This document shows, one piece after another, positions 44,027 through 54,196 of a stretch of 64,000 nucleotides of DNA (within the stretch, counting starts at the first letter, position 1; every line of letters starts with the position of its first letter). The stretch comes from Paenarthrobacter nitroguajacolicus JCM 14115 (lineage in GTDB: Bacteria; Actinomycetota; Actinomycetes; Actinomycetales; Micrococcaceae). Below the pieces are notes generated by a model. The model searched no databases and was not told the origin of the DNA. It saw only the letters and a list, made by a program, of their open reading frames with translations. The stretch covers positions 76,327 to 140,326 of the forward strand of contig BBFS01000002.1 of assembly GCA_001313365.1 (NCBI GenBank), written 5' to 3'. A program made the position numbers and the translations under genes.

Positions 44027-44047
44027 TGCCCGAGGTGGGACTCGAAC
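44027..44047 (-). other. tRNA 3'-end remnant, probable attachment site
   Basis: The minus strand reads GTTCGAGTCCCACCTCGGGCA, i.e. TPsiC loop, 3' T-stem arm, acceptor 3' arm and discriminator of a tRNA. The match stops at the T-loop: the 5' T-stem arm that should read GTGGG is ATCCC. Conservation limited to the T-loop and 3' end is typical of an att core left after integration into a tRNA gene. No intact tRNA was found nearby. Confidence 0.5.
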
Positions 44048-44129
44048 GGGATTCCAAGCCTTGCGAACACTGGGAAATGGCGAAAACATGCGGAATCCGG
44101 GCCGGTCCGGTGGCTGTACGAGTCAGTCC

Positions 44130-44168
44130 GAGACAGGAAGTGTGGACAGTGTCCACACTTCCTGTCTC
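44130..44168. repeat. Perfect 39-bp palindrome
   Basis: Nineteen-base arms (44130-44148 and 44150-44168) around a single G, with inner core TGTGGACAGTGTCCACA. It is followed by TATATATTTG. There is no gene end beside it, so a terminator role is unlikely. Confidence 0.75.
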
Positions 44169-44365
44169 TATATATTTGCGGACAAGTCGAGGTAGTCTGG
44201 GGGGGCGAACAAGGGCCTACGGCCCGGGCGATAAGCACACACTAATTGCTGGCAGAGACGACCAAAGCGGAGCAAGACTTGTCCACAAGAACCCCTCCGC
44301 TCAAATCTCTACTTGTGCATCAACCTCGCGACGACATGACCCTTCACCGAGAGCGGTCGCCCTAC

Positions 44366-46312
44366 CTAAAGCTTCCCAGCCATTACCAGCCCCTGTTCAA
44401 GCACTTTGGTCAGGATCTCCGGCGGTGCGCCTTCGGCCCTCGTCGTCGCCGTCCGATAACCGATCTGGTTCTTACGGAGCGAGACACCCGACTCCTTTGC
44501 CAGCGCGTCGAATGAAACCTCCCATTCGGTCCATTCAGAGGCAAAGAGGGTCTCCAGATGATCACTCAAGATGGCAACAACGTCCGTGACCTGCTGGGTC
44601 GGAAAATCTACTTCGGGAAGACCGAAGTACTTTAGAAGTTTCCTATTTGCCGATACGTGTCCGGAACGCTCCTCCCGGATCTTCTCCAAATTCTTTCCGT
44701 TCGCAACCGCTCGGCTCTCAAAGCCATCGTCTCCATCGAAAATTGCGTAGACAGGTATACCGAGGCTAGTGAGTATGGCGTGGGCAAGGGGAATACTCGA
44801 CTTGCTCCTACCTCGACGACGGCCGCACCCCCATGCTGCAAGGCTTCCGACCTGGGTTCGATCAGCTATACCCTCGAACACCGCGACCTCTGTAGTGCCC
44901 TCAACCAAAATAACCGCGTTGGCAAACATGGCAAGTGGAAGTCGAGCAGAAACGGTGCCGTCGAGTTGACTATCCACAGTGGCAGGTTTGACTATGCCGT
45001 CGAGCATTGACTTGACGATGGCAATACTGGACGCATGGACGCTAACGGCGCCCTTCCCCCTCAATACTCCGAGTAAGACGACGAACCTGGGAGAATTGTT
45101 GTGCCTCAATAAACATGGGACTATGGGTGGCATAGGCCACTTGGATGTTCTTTGAACCATCTTCCGCAAGGTCGCGTAGCACCTTGGCAAAGGCCTGCGC
45201 TTGAACCGGATGCTGATAGAGCTCAGGCTCCTCGATTGCTAGGCAAATAACGCCATTCGCGGACGCGGCCCCCGTGTTCAGCAAGCATCTGCAAGGACGA
45301 AATGAGAAGCGTTCTTTGAAAACCGTGGCCCTGCCGCTCTACCGGCGTTTCCAGCGTTCCGTCAAGGATCGACACGTTAAATGTTGTACGTGGTGCCTTA
45401 AGCTCCACTTCCGCAGGAGTGACTTTCAGGAGCCTGCCTGGACTATAGGTTGAAACGACGGAGTTTAGGCGCCCTGTCATTTTTTCAAGCGGCTCTCGGA
45501 AATTCTTTGTGTAGATCGCCTGTTGGGCCGCTCGACTCTTTTCAACAATTTCCGCGATCTGAGAGTCTGCGACGTGCGATCGATGGTGCGCTCGAGAATC
45601 CTACCAATAATGCTTGTCTTAACGTCCGACGATTCCTCTGAGGCACGAAGATCGGCGGTGATCAACACGAAGTCAAATAGACCACTCATTTTGCCAGCAC
45701 TGTTGAATCCGAAGAAGTTGGTCTGCAGAGTCTCCGGCAGCTCAGTCAGCTTTTCGACGTTGGCCGACTCCCAGGCTCGGATTGCCGCATCAACGGCTGG
45801 GCCGGAGGAGGCAGCGGGCAGATCCAGCTCAGCATGCTCAGACCGGAGGGTTCTATACAGCTCTTTCTTAACAGTTGCCGACAAACCTGGCGCTTTGAGT
45901 GGTGTGAAGGCTTCATATCCTTTGGCGTTAGCGGAGAGGTACTCAGACCCATCGGGCGTGCGCGACTTCCAGGCCACGAATACTTCTGAGGTGGCCGAAG
46001 CATACGCTCCGAGCTCAGCCCGGTCCTCGGTCGTCAGCCAGAAAACTGGACTTCGACTCGTATGGTCCGACTGGACTCGCCGTTAGTACAATCTTCATCA
46101 CACAGGTCCCCATTCTTAGACCCATTGAAAAACCAGTCCAAGGCTCGAAGTATGGTGGACTTCCCAACCCCCCCGTTAGGCCCAATGAAAGTTGTTACGT
46201 TCTCAAAATCTATCGATACATCCTCTAACGATCGAAAATTCTGAACGCGTACTCGTGAAATCCTCAATGCATCCCCCATAGCGACTTGTGGTGTTGTGAC
46301 TTTTCTAGCCAT
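44366..46312 (-). CDS. OLD-family ATP-dependent endonuclease (AAA ATPase - TOPRIM)
   Basis: About 650 residues. The SMC-like ATPase begins RISRVRVQNFRSLEDVSIDF with Walker A FIGPNGVGKST (one extra base in the run at 46170). The C-terminal half of the ATPase has the signature-like GHGFQRTLLISSLQML and Walker B CLAIEEPELYQHP, then VAYATHSPMFIE. The TOPRIM domain holds AVILVEGTTEVAVFEGIADR and PVYAIFDGDDGFESRA, the acidic DxD pair. OLD proteins act as phage-defence or plasmid-exclusion nucleases. Breaks near 44830, 45058, 45268, 45530 and 46020. ATG at 46312, or TTG at 46318. It is bordered by AT-rich DNA and an att-like remnant. No GajB-type helicase is adjacent. Confidence 0.85.
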
Positions 46313-47150
46313 TGCCAAAATCCTAGCAACTAATTTGGCTTAATTTGTATTGTTTCGATATCCCACAATTCTAATTTGACAATAGCTGACAATGAGCAGA
46401 CTAATATCGATTCTTTTACTGGTGTCGTCCGCTAAATGCTTCACGAGGATGTATGCCTGCCTGGACCAAAACGCGTACTACCTGCCCCCCAGATAAACAA
46501 ATCCTTTTTCCTTATCGCGCAATATAACACCCATGGTGTCTATCACTCAGGAGTGTACAGAAGGGGGCTTCAGAAGCTGCGGGATCGTGGCCTTTCTCTC
46601 GCGAAATCAAACCAAGACTCGCACCACGAAGCCACTGACTAGCCATTCACAGCCTCGGCCAGCAGTCCGAGCGACCGCTTGACAGCGGCCGCTGTGCCCA
46701 TGACAGTACCGGAGTATTCACGCTCATCTCGGGTCGGCCCGTCGCATCCCCCAGCGGCACCTGAAGATAGGGCTGGCGACATCGAACATTGCCCTTCGGG
46801 CAATTTGGGTCGCCAAGGACGACGCGCAACCAAGGAGAACCGCGCCGGAGAGGTGGGGGGGCCGAGGTCGCCGATAACGGCGCATATGCAAAGTCCCCAC
46901 CGCACGCACCATGGCAACAAGACTCCGGGCTCCGCAAGGAGAGACCGCCGCCGCGAAATAATTGGCGACAGAGGAGCGCTGCCCTGGATAAGTTAGGGCT
47001 TGCTGGCGCGCTGATTGCCTTCTATCACCGAGACCTTCCAAAGTGCTCAAAAGCCAAAATGCCGACTGCACTTGTCGACGCACACCTAGAGAAGTGCGTG
47101 ATACCTCTGGCCGCCCCCCCGACGCAAGTCCCGTGCGAAGGCGCTGGGCT
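46313..47150. other. AT-rich promoter region and gene-poor spacer
   Basis: The first 120 bases (46313-46430) are clearly more AT-rich than the rest of the window and probably hold the promoter of the OLD gene. Open frames between 46430 and 47150 exist on both strands but have no start signals, motifs or consistent codon use, so I do not call a gene. Confidence 0.45.
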
Positions 47151-47773
47151 CTAGTGCTTTGTAATCAGGTTCATGAATTCTTGGAGATGTTTGGCCATGT
47201 CCACTGACTCGTCATAGAGCCAGCTCAGTTGGATTCCATCCACGAGCGCGGTGATCTGGCGGGCTACGACATCGGGCGAGATCCCATCCCTCAGGCGTCC
47301 GGCCGCAAGCTCGCGTTGCAGTTCTGTTTCAACAGAGTCCACAAAGTCCTGGTTGCGTCTCAACAGGAAGTCGTGGGCCGGATGGTCGGGGCTGATGGCC
47401 TCCGCACGCAGCGTGGCATCGAGATGGATCACTCCCCCCCGGATACCGGCGTTATGCTCATAACGGCGGGGGGGACGGTTTCCAGGAGCCCTTTCTCACT
47501 GATGAGCTCTTGGCGCCACGGCCCTTCTCGTTCTTCACGGAGTACCAGCACGGCCTCCAGTAGCGCTTCCTTGCTGCCGAAATGATGGAGAAGTGCAGTG
47601 TGGCTGGTGCCCACGGCCTCCGCAATCTGGCGGATGGACAAGCCAGGTACCCCTTTTCAGCGAACACTTGGAACGCCGCCGCCACCAACTCGGCTCGTTT
47701 CCTGGCCCCCGTTGGCGTAGGGGGGGGCGCGCTTCCCCGTTCGGCCCGGGGGGGCGCGGGTTTCCTGATCCAT
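47151..47773 (-). CDS. TetR-family regulator of the flavonol-glycoside module
   Basis: About 205 residues. HTH domain: RKRAELVAAAFQVFAEKGYLGLSIRQIAEAVGTSHTALLHHFGSK (shown as the AcrR-type fold, residues about 20-65), followed by EALLEAVLVLREE. The C-terminal ligand domain ends ITALVDGIQLSWLYDESVDMA, typical of TetR_C_6-like proteins. Breaks near 47435, 47467, 47650, 47722 and 47750, all at G/C runs. It is divergent from the sugar MFS gene with a possible operator between. By analogy with QdoR/LmrA-type regulators a flavonoid or sugar effector is plausible, but that is inference. Confidence 0.8.
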
Positions 47774-47798
47774 GGATAGACCTCCTCTCAGACGAGGC

Positions 47799-47824
47799 TA
47801 CCAAGTTTCCTTTCCACTTTGGTA
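47799..47824. promoter_or_regulatory. Possible TetR operator in the divergent spacer
   Basis: TACCAA and TTGGTA arms are separated by 14 bases in the spacer between the TetR gene and the MFS gene. The dyad is short, so the call rests mainly on position. Confidence 0.35.
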
Positions 47825-47962
47825 AAGAAATCTCGAGGAAAGTATTCCAATGTGGTCAAAGTTTGGTTAGCGTTGCAGGAAGACATCACGGGCCGATCCG
47901 CACCAGCCCGCTTCACCGGTCACAAAGAGCCAACGGTGGCTCTGGTCCAAAGGAGGATTTTC

Positions 47963-49305
47963 ATGGGTGACCCCCCCACAGCCCCCCCGGTACAGGTCAT
48001 GGAACCTGCAGGCCGCGCAGAACTTGACGCTACAGCCCCCCCAGCAACAGCGCCGTCGGGTACTGCGCCGCAGCAGTCGCAGCAACAGTCCAGCAAGAGC
48101 ACCATGCTTTGGTCCTCATTGCCGCATTGGGCATGTACATCATGAGCCTCACTCTGGGCACGGCACTCTCCCTGCGCTTGGCAGTAGTTGATCCAGCGGC
48201 CAAAGAGACCAGCTACGGCATGGCCGTCTCCATCAGCTCGTTGCTGCTACTCGTCACCATCCCCCCCTCACGCGCGCTGTCCGATCGCACCGCAGGCCGG
48301 TTCGGTCGCCGTCGTCCGTGGATCATCGGCGGGCTGGTCGCCGCGCTGCTCGCGGCAGCCGTCATCGGGACAGTACCGTCCACCCCCCCCGTCATCGTCG
48401 CGGCGTATGCCGTTGCACTGGTGTCGGCGCAGGCTGCATTCAACGCCTATGCAGTCATTCCCATCGAGGCCCTTCCGGACAACAAACGGGCACGTGTCAT
48501 GGGTGCCATGGGCATGGCCGGCGCATTGGCGATGTCCGCAGGGTCATACCTCGCCGCTTGGCTGGTGGACGCCCCGCTGCTCATGATGTGCGTTCCCGTC
48601 CTGCTGGCCCTCGTCTGCAGCATTCCGCTGCTGGTGCTTTTCAAGGACCCGGCGAAGACACGAGCCGAGCTGCCGCCGCTTGACCTCAAGGGGGGGCTGG
48701 CAAAGTCCTTCCTCGTGGATCCGCGGAAGCACCCCCAATTTCGCTTGGGCCTGGGTTTCACGATTCCTGGCCGGCATCGCCATGACGGCGCTGTTCGCCT
48801 ACTTCATCTTCTTCCTGATGGACGGCCTGGGCATGCCGATCGCCGAGGCAGGCAAGAGCGCCGGCCTGCTGACACTGATTTCTGCTCCCGTCAGCATCCT
48901 GTTCTTTACCGCTTCCGGCTGGCTCTCAGACAAGATCGGACGTCGCAAGCCGTTCGTCATCGCGGCCGCGTTGCTCATGGCCACTGCCTTGGTGCTCGGC
49001 GCCATGGCAACGTCTTTCGAACAATTCGTCGTGGCCTGGATCGTCTTTTCCATGGGTCAGGCTATGTACCTCACCGTGGACTTGGCGCTCTGCGCTGCTG
49101 TCCTCCCGGACGCCCGGGACACCGGCAAGGATATGGCCGTCTTCAGCCTCGCCCTCAGTATCCCCAACATCATCGTTCCCACAGCCGCCCCCCCGCGATC
49201 CTCGCCATCGGCAGCGGACATAACTACGGCTTCCTCTGGTTCGCAGCAGCAGCGCTCTGTGCCCTCGGCAGCATCACCGTCACGTTCATCAAAGGCGTCC
49301 GCTAA
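47963..49305 (+). CDS. MFS transporter, probable sugar or glycoside importer
   Basis: Membrane transporter of about 445 residues with 12 hydrophobic segments. ATG at 47963 after a perfect AGGAGG. After a hydrophilic Gln/Ser-rich leader of about 45 residues, the first helices read MYIMSLTLGTALSLRLAVVDP, and the TM2-3 loop is SDRTAGRFGRRRPWIIGG, the glycoside-pentoside-hexuronide type signature. The second half has TASGWLSDKIGRRKPFVIAA. Breaks near 48100, 48735-48765, 48250 and 49187. It heads an operon with a beta-glucosidase, an alpha-rhamnosidase and a quercetinase, so uptake of a flavonol glycoside or its sugar is likely. Confidence 0.8.
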
Positions 49306-49344
49306 GCAGCGGGCAGCCACCTTCACGCCTCGAAAAGGAAAACC

Positions 49345-50671
49345 ATGACAAGTTCCGCAGCGTTCCCCCCCAACGACTTTCTCTGGGGGGAGTCGCCACC
49401 GCCGCCCACCAAGTTGAAGGCAACAACGTCAACAGCGACACCTGGTTCCTTGAACAACTTCCCGGCACCATCTTCGCCGAGCCCTCCGGCGATGCCATCG
49501 ACCACTACCACCGCTACCGCGAGGACATCGCTCTCATTGCGAGCCTCGGGTTCACCACTTACAGGTTTTCCCTGGAGTGGGCTCGGATCGAGCCTGAAGA
49601 AGGACAGTTCTCGACGGCGGCACTCAACCACTACCGCCGCGTACTGGAGGTCTGCCACGAGCACGGACTGACGCCAGTAGTCACCTTCCATCACTTCACC
49701 TCGCCGTTATGGCTGCTTGCCGCCGGTGGTTGGGAAGACGCCTCAACGCCGGAACGTTTCGGACGGTACTGCGACCGGGTTACCGAGCACCTCGGTGACC
49801 TGATCGGAGTCGCTTGCACGCTGAACGAACCCAATCTCCCCTGGTTGCTCAAGGAGATCGGTATCGGTGGCGGTCCCGCCGAGACCCGCGGCCAAGTGCC
49901 CATCTGGCTGCTGCGGCCGAGCGCCTCAACATCGAAGCGGCCAGGGTGGCCCCGTTCCAGTTCACCGTCTCCGATGCAGGCTTCGACGTAAAACTTGCAG
50001 CGCACCATGCCGGCCGTGACGCCATCAAGGCCCGCCGCCCGGAGCTCATGGTGGGCTGGACCCTGGCCAACACGGACATCCACGCTGCCCCGGGCGGTGA
50101 AGCCAATGCGGACCGCATCCGCCGGGAGGTCAATGAACGCTTCCTGGAAGCCTCCCGTAGAGACGACTTTGTGGGAATCCAGACCTACGGCCGTACGGTG
50201 TTTGGAGCCGAGGGACTTGTCCACGCAGAGGACGGCGTCCCCCACCAACCAGATGGGCGAAGAAATCTATCCGGAAGGCTGGAGGCAACTATCCGCGAGG
50301 CTGCCCGGATTGCACAGATCCCCCCCGTCATCGTCACCGAAAACGGACTGGCAACCGAGGACGACACCCAGCGCCTGGATTACCTGCGCACCGCTGTTGC
50401 AGGCGTTGCATCCTGCTTGGCAGACGGCATTGACGTTCGTGCTATATCGCCTGGACCGCGTTCGATAACTTCGAGTGGGTGTTCGGATACGTTCCCAAGT
50501 TCGGCCTGATCGCAGTGGACCGGGCGACGCAGGAGCGCACCCCCCAAACCCAGTGCGCACTGGCTGGGCAGCGTGGCGCAGAGCAACGGCGCCTCGCTGG
50601 AGCCCGCAAGCAACCCGCCTGATCCTGACCGCACCACCGGCAAACCACTAAAAACCTGGAGGCTACCCTGA
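49345..50671 (+). CDS. Glycoside hydrolase family 1, beta-glucosidase
   Basis: GH1 (beta/alpha)8 barrel of about 435 residues, probably cytoplasmic because no signal peptide is seen. Start [20 protein letters not shown] (recovered across the G run at 49385), [20 protein letters not shown], acid/base Glu in [10 protein letters not shown], nucleophile Glu in [13 protein letters not shown], and [16 protein letters not shown] near the C terminus. Breaks near 49370, 49385, 49905, 50240, 50270, 50440 and 50540. The stop overlaps the ATG of the rhamnosidase gene (TGATG). It should remove the glucose of quercetin 3-glucoside after rhamnose is cleaved. Confidence 0.85.
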
Positions 50672-52955
50672 TGACTACCTGGCACGCCCGCATGATTGCT
50701 GCGGACAAAGAGCATGACGGCGCACCGCTGCTCCGCGGCGAGTTCGAGCTCGACGAAGGCCACGGCGATGTCGAGTCCGCCACCCTCTTCCTGTCCGCAC
50801 TTGGCGTGGTGGAAGCGTGGGTCAACGGCCAGCGAGCTTCCCAGGACCTGCTGACGCCGGGCTGGTCCAGCTACGAGTGGCGGGTCCGGTACAGCGAGCT
50901 CGACGTCACCGCGCTAATCAGCACGACGACGGTCATCGGACTCGCGCTGGGAAACGGCTGGTACAGGGGGCCGGCTGGCTTGGTCGGGCGGTTCGAAGTA
51001 CTACGGCGAGGAGCTGGGCGCATTTGCCGAGTTGCGCGTTCGGTTCGCGGACGGACACCAGCAAATCATCGGGACGGACAGCTCCTGGACCGCTGGGCCT
51101 TCAGCCACAACAGCCAATGACCTTTACGACGGACAGTCCATTGACGCCCGACGTTTCGACGACGCCTGGCTCGCCCCCCCCGGGTTCAGCTCCGGGCAGT
51201 GGACTGCGGTGCGCATTTTGGACGCTGACCTAAACCGCCTCGAGCCCTACATTGGCCCGCCCGTACGCCGTCAGATGGAGCTGCGGCCAGTGAAAGTGTG
51301 GACCTCGCCCGCCGGCAAGGTCTTGGTGGACTTTGGCCAGAACCTGGTGGGCTGGGTGTGGGCATCTGTGACGGGTACTGCCGGTGATGTGGTGACCGTC
51401 CGTCACGCAGAAGTGCTGGAGCACGATGAGTTGGGCACGCGGCCCCTGCGCTCTGCAGAAGCGACAGACCGCTTCACGCTCTCAGGTGGGGAAGACGTCT
51501 TCGAGCCAACCTTGACGTTCCACGGCTTCCGGTACGTGGAAGTTGAGGGCTGGCCAGGAGGCGTTGACGCCCTGCTCGACGGCGGCCTGACCGCGTCGTG
51601 ATCAGTTCGAACATGAAGCGGATCGGCACTTTCCTAACCTCGGATCCCCTCCTGAACCGTCTTCACGAGAACGCGGTATGGGGGGGCATGCGTGGCAATT
51701 TCGTGGATGTCCCGACTGACTGCCCACAGCGTGATGAGCGCTTGGCTGGACAGGAGACCTCTCGGCGTTCGCTCCGAGTGCCGCGTTCCTGTTTGACAGC
51801 AAGGACTTCCTCCGCGACTGGCTGCGGGACCTTGCGTTGGAGCAGAAACACGACGCCGATCTGGTGCCGTTCGTTGTCCCCCCCAATGTCCTGAAGTACA
51901 TCGAACAGCCGGCCGCGTTCGGCGCCCCGGACACCGCAGCGGTGTGGAGCGATGCTGCGGTATGGGTTCCGTGGGCACTCTGGACCGCCTACGGGGGGGA
52001 CAAGCGCGTGCTGGAAGAGCAGTTCGAGTCGATGACCGGCCACGCCAGGCGGCTTCGCAGCAAACTCTCACCCAACGGCTTGTGGGACACCGGCTTCCAG
52101 TTCGGAGACTGGCTGGATCCCGACGCTCCCCGGACCAACCGTGGGCCGCAAAAGCCGACAAGCATGTAGTGGCGACACTGTGCGCCTTCCGAACTGCGTC
52201 CTTGGTTGCCGCAACAGCGGAGGTCCTCGGAGATGAGGGGCTGCCACCGAGTTCGGAGCCATGGCACAGGAATTGCGGGCGGCATTCACGGAGCACTACG
52301 TTTCCCATGGCGTCATCACCAGCGACTGCACCACTGTCTACGCGCTGGCCATCGTGTTCGACATCCTGGGTGAGGCAGACCGGGAAATCGCAGGGCGCCG
52401 GCTCGCGGAGTTGGTGGAAAAGTCCGGTTTCCGCATCTCCACCGGTTTCGCGGGAACACCGTTCGTCACCGACGCACTGACAGTCACAGGCCACCTCGAC
52501 GAGGCATACCGTCTGCTGCTCCAAACCGAAAACCCCCTCCTGGCTGTATTCGGTCACCATGGGCGCCACCACCATCTGGGAACGCTGGGACTCAATGCTG
52601 CCGGACGGCAGCATCAACCCCGGCGAGATGACCAGCTTCAACCACTACGCGCTCGGAGCGTGGTGGACTGGATGCACCGGACCATAGGTGGGCTGGCGCC
52701 GCTGGAACCGGGATACCGGCGCATCCTCATGGCGCCACAGCCTGGCGGCGGGCTGCAGTGGGCTGAAACCAGCCTGGAAACGCCCTTGGGATTGGCCTCT
52801 GTCCGCTGGGAAGTGGTTGGCGGCCGGCTGGAAATCTCCGCAACAGTTCCGGATGGCGGCGAAGCGTCCTACGGCTTCCTGGTATGGACGATGAGATTGT
52901 GGGCCCTGGCCAGCACACCCGGAGCGGAGACCCCGCGGAGCTCACCTTCCAATGA
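50671..52955 (+). CDS. Glycoside hydrolase family 78, alpha-L-rhamnosidase
   Basis: Inverting rhamnosidase of about 755 residues, on the short side for GH78. The N-terminal beta domain has LFLSALGVVEAWVNGQRAS, PGWSSYEWRVRYSELDVT and ALGNGWYRG. The catalytic (alpha/alpha)6 domain shows NFVDVPTDCPQRDERLGWTGD (a signature with the catalytic Glu), AVWSDAAVWVPWALWTAYGD and FQFGDWLDPDAP. The C-terminal beta domain contains ERWDSMLPDGSINPGEMTSF and NHYALGAVVDWM. Breaks near 50975, 51175, 51595, 51685, 51745, 51885, 51995, 52125, 52240, 52540 and 52640. It follows GH1 directly and would remove rhamnose from rutin or rutinose. Confidence 0.85.
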
Positions 52956-53038
52956 TTGAAAACACCGCACTGCGCCACGGGTACGATGCGCGAAGCTAAG
53001 AGCAGGCACAAAGTTTGACGAAGGAAAGAAGGAACCAC

Positions 53039-54122
53039 ATGTCCCTCACCGTCGAGGAAATCAACAAAACACTCCCCCCTGGCCAACACCCTCCCAGGTG
53101 AAGCTGTCCCCTATTACATGGCCTCAGGCGAAGGGGGGGCCAGGTATGAGATCAACGGCCAGCTGGTCACGGTCATTGCCCGCGCCGCCGACACCGGCGG
53201 GATTTTCAGCGCCGCCTACATCTCCGGTGGCATGGGTGCCGAATCACCGTTCGTCACCCACTCGATCGAACACAAAACGTTGTACGTGTTCGACGGAATC
53301 CTCCACGTCTGGCTGCCTGGCGAAAGCCGCATCCTCACCCCCGGAGACTCCGTGGTCATTCCCCCGGGGGGGACCCCCCCACGCTTACCGGATGGCCAGC
53401 CACTACACACGGTTCCTAAACTGGATGACGCCCGGGGGGGCGCGGAGGCGTATTACGAGCGCGTAGGTACACCCATCGACTCCCACGTTCCACCAGTGCG
53501 TGCCGGACACAAGTTGACCGCCCAGGAGCAGGCCGAAGTTGGCGCCGAATTCGGCATCACGTTCCCGGACATCGAACGCGTCAACCCGAGCCTCCAACAC
53601 AACGCCGGCCTGCCGTCGTCACTGAGCCCCTACTTCCTCAGTGCGGGCGAAGGCGAACGGCTGGTCAGCTACCAGACCATGTTCTCCTACCTCTCACGCC
53701 CGCAGAACACAGGGGACAACTACTTCGCAGTGCACACCAAGGGTGCCAAGTCGCCGTACATTCCGCTGCACTTCCATTCCGAACACACTGAGAATTTCCT
53801 GTGTACTGAAGGCAGGATGTTCCTGTACGCCAATGGCCGCGAGATGCTGCTGACCAAGGGCGATTTTGTGCACGCCCCCAGCGGGCACCATCCACTCCTT
53901 CGCGTTCGATGCGCACAACACCCAGATGGTGGGTTTCCTGACGCCATCGGTCTTCAACGGCTTCTTTGAGTACTTCAACAAGCCCACAGAGGACTACATC
54001 TACACCGAGGGTGGCGAGCCCTACATGGACATGGAGGCTTCGGCCGCGCCCAGGCGGAATTGGACCTGACTGTGGTTGGTCCTCCCCCCGCAGAGGCGTG
54101 TGGCTTTGGATATCTAGGCTGA
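53039..54122 (+). CDS. Quercetin 2,3-dioxygenase (bicupin)
   Basis: Metal-dependent dioxygenase of about 350 residues that cleaves quercetin to 2-protocatechuoyl-phloroglucinol carboxylate and CO. Two cupin domains: the first has FVTHSIEHKTLYVFDGILHV and GDSVVIPPGTPHAYRM; the second has YIPLHFHSEHTENFLCTEG with the HxH...E ligands and FVHAPSGTIHSFAF with the late His. Length and order fit bacterial quercetinase (QdoI/YxaG-like). Breaks near 53080, 53130, 53370, 53437, 53885 and 54040; bridging the last gives a C terminus of QAELDLTVVGPPPAEACG. ATG at 53039 after GGAAAGAAGGAACC. Confidence 0.88.
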
Positions 54123-54124
54123 CC

Positions 54125-54165
54125 ACAGAAGGTCCGGACTCCCTCACGGAGTCCGGGCCTTCTGT
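54125..54165 (+). terminator. Terminator of the flavonol-glycoside operon
   Basis: Eighteen-base arms (54125-54142 and 54148-54165) pair with one G-T mismatch around CTCAC, directly after the quercetinase stop, and are followed by TCTTTGG. It separates two convergent operons. Confidence 0.8.
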
Positions 54166-54193
54166 CTTTGGTTCAGGCTGTCTTTGGTTCAGG
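54162..54193. repeat. Tandem duplication of a 16-bp unit
   Basis: CTGTCTTTGGTTCAGG occurs twice head-to-tail (54162-54177 and 54178-54193), followed by a partial third copy (CTGTCAGG). It begins in the end of the terminator arm. Confidence 0.6.
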
Positions 54194-54196
54194 CTG

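Larger units (their letters stand above)
43499..44365. other. Gene-free junction region with terminator, tRNA-end remnant and long palindrome
   Basis: No gene can be supported. It holds, in order, the TetR terminator (43539-43578), a stretch of spacer, a GC-rich hairpin with A/T tracts (43996-44022), a 21-base match to a tRNA 3' end (44027-44047) and a perfect 39-base palindrome (44130-44168). This composition fits an integration junction. Confidence 0.5.

Noticed and set aside
44027..44047. Complete tRNA gene on the minus strand
   Set aside because: Only the T-loop and 3' acceptor part match. The T-stem does not pair, and no anticodon or D arm is present upstream.
46430..47150. Several open frames of 90-120 codons on both strands
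   Set aside because: No start signals, no recognisable domains, and composition that does not match neighbouring genes.
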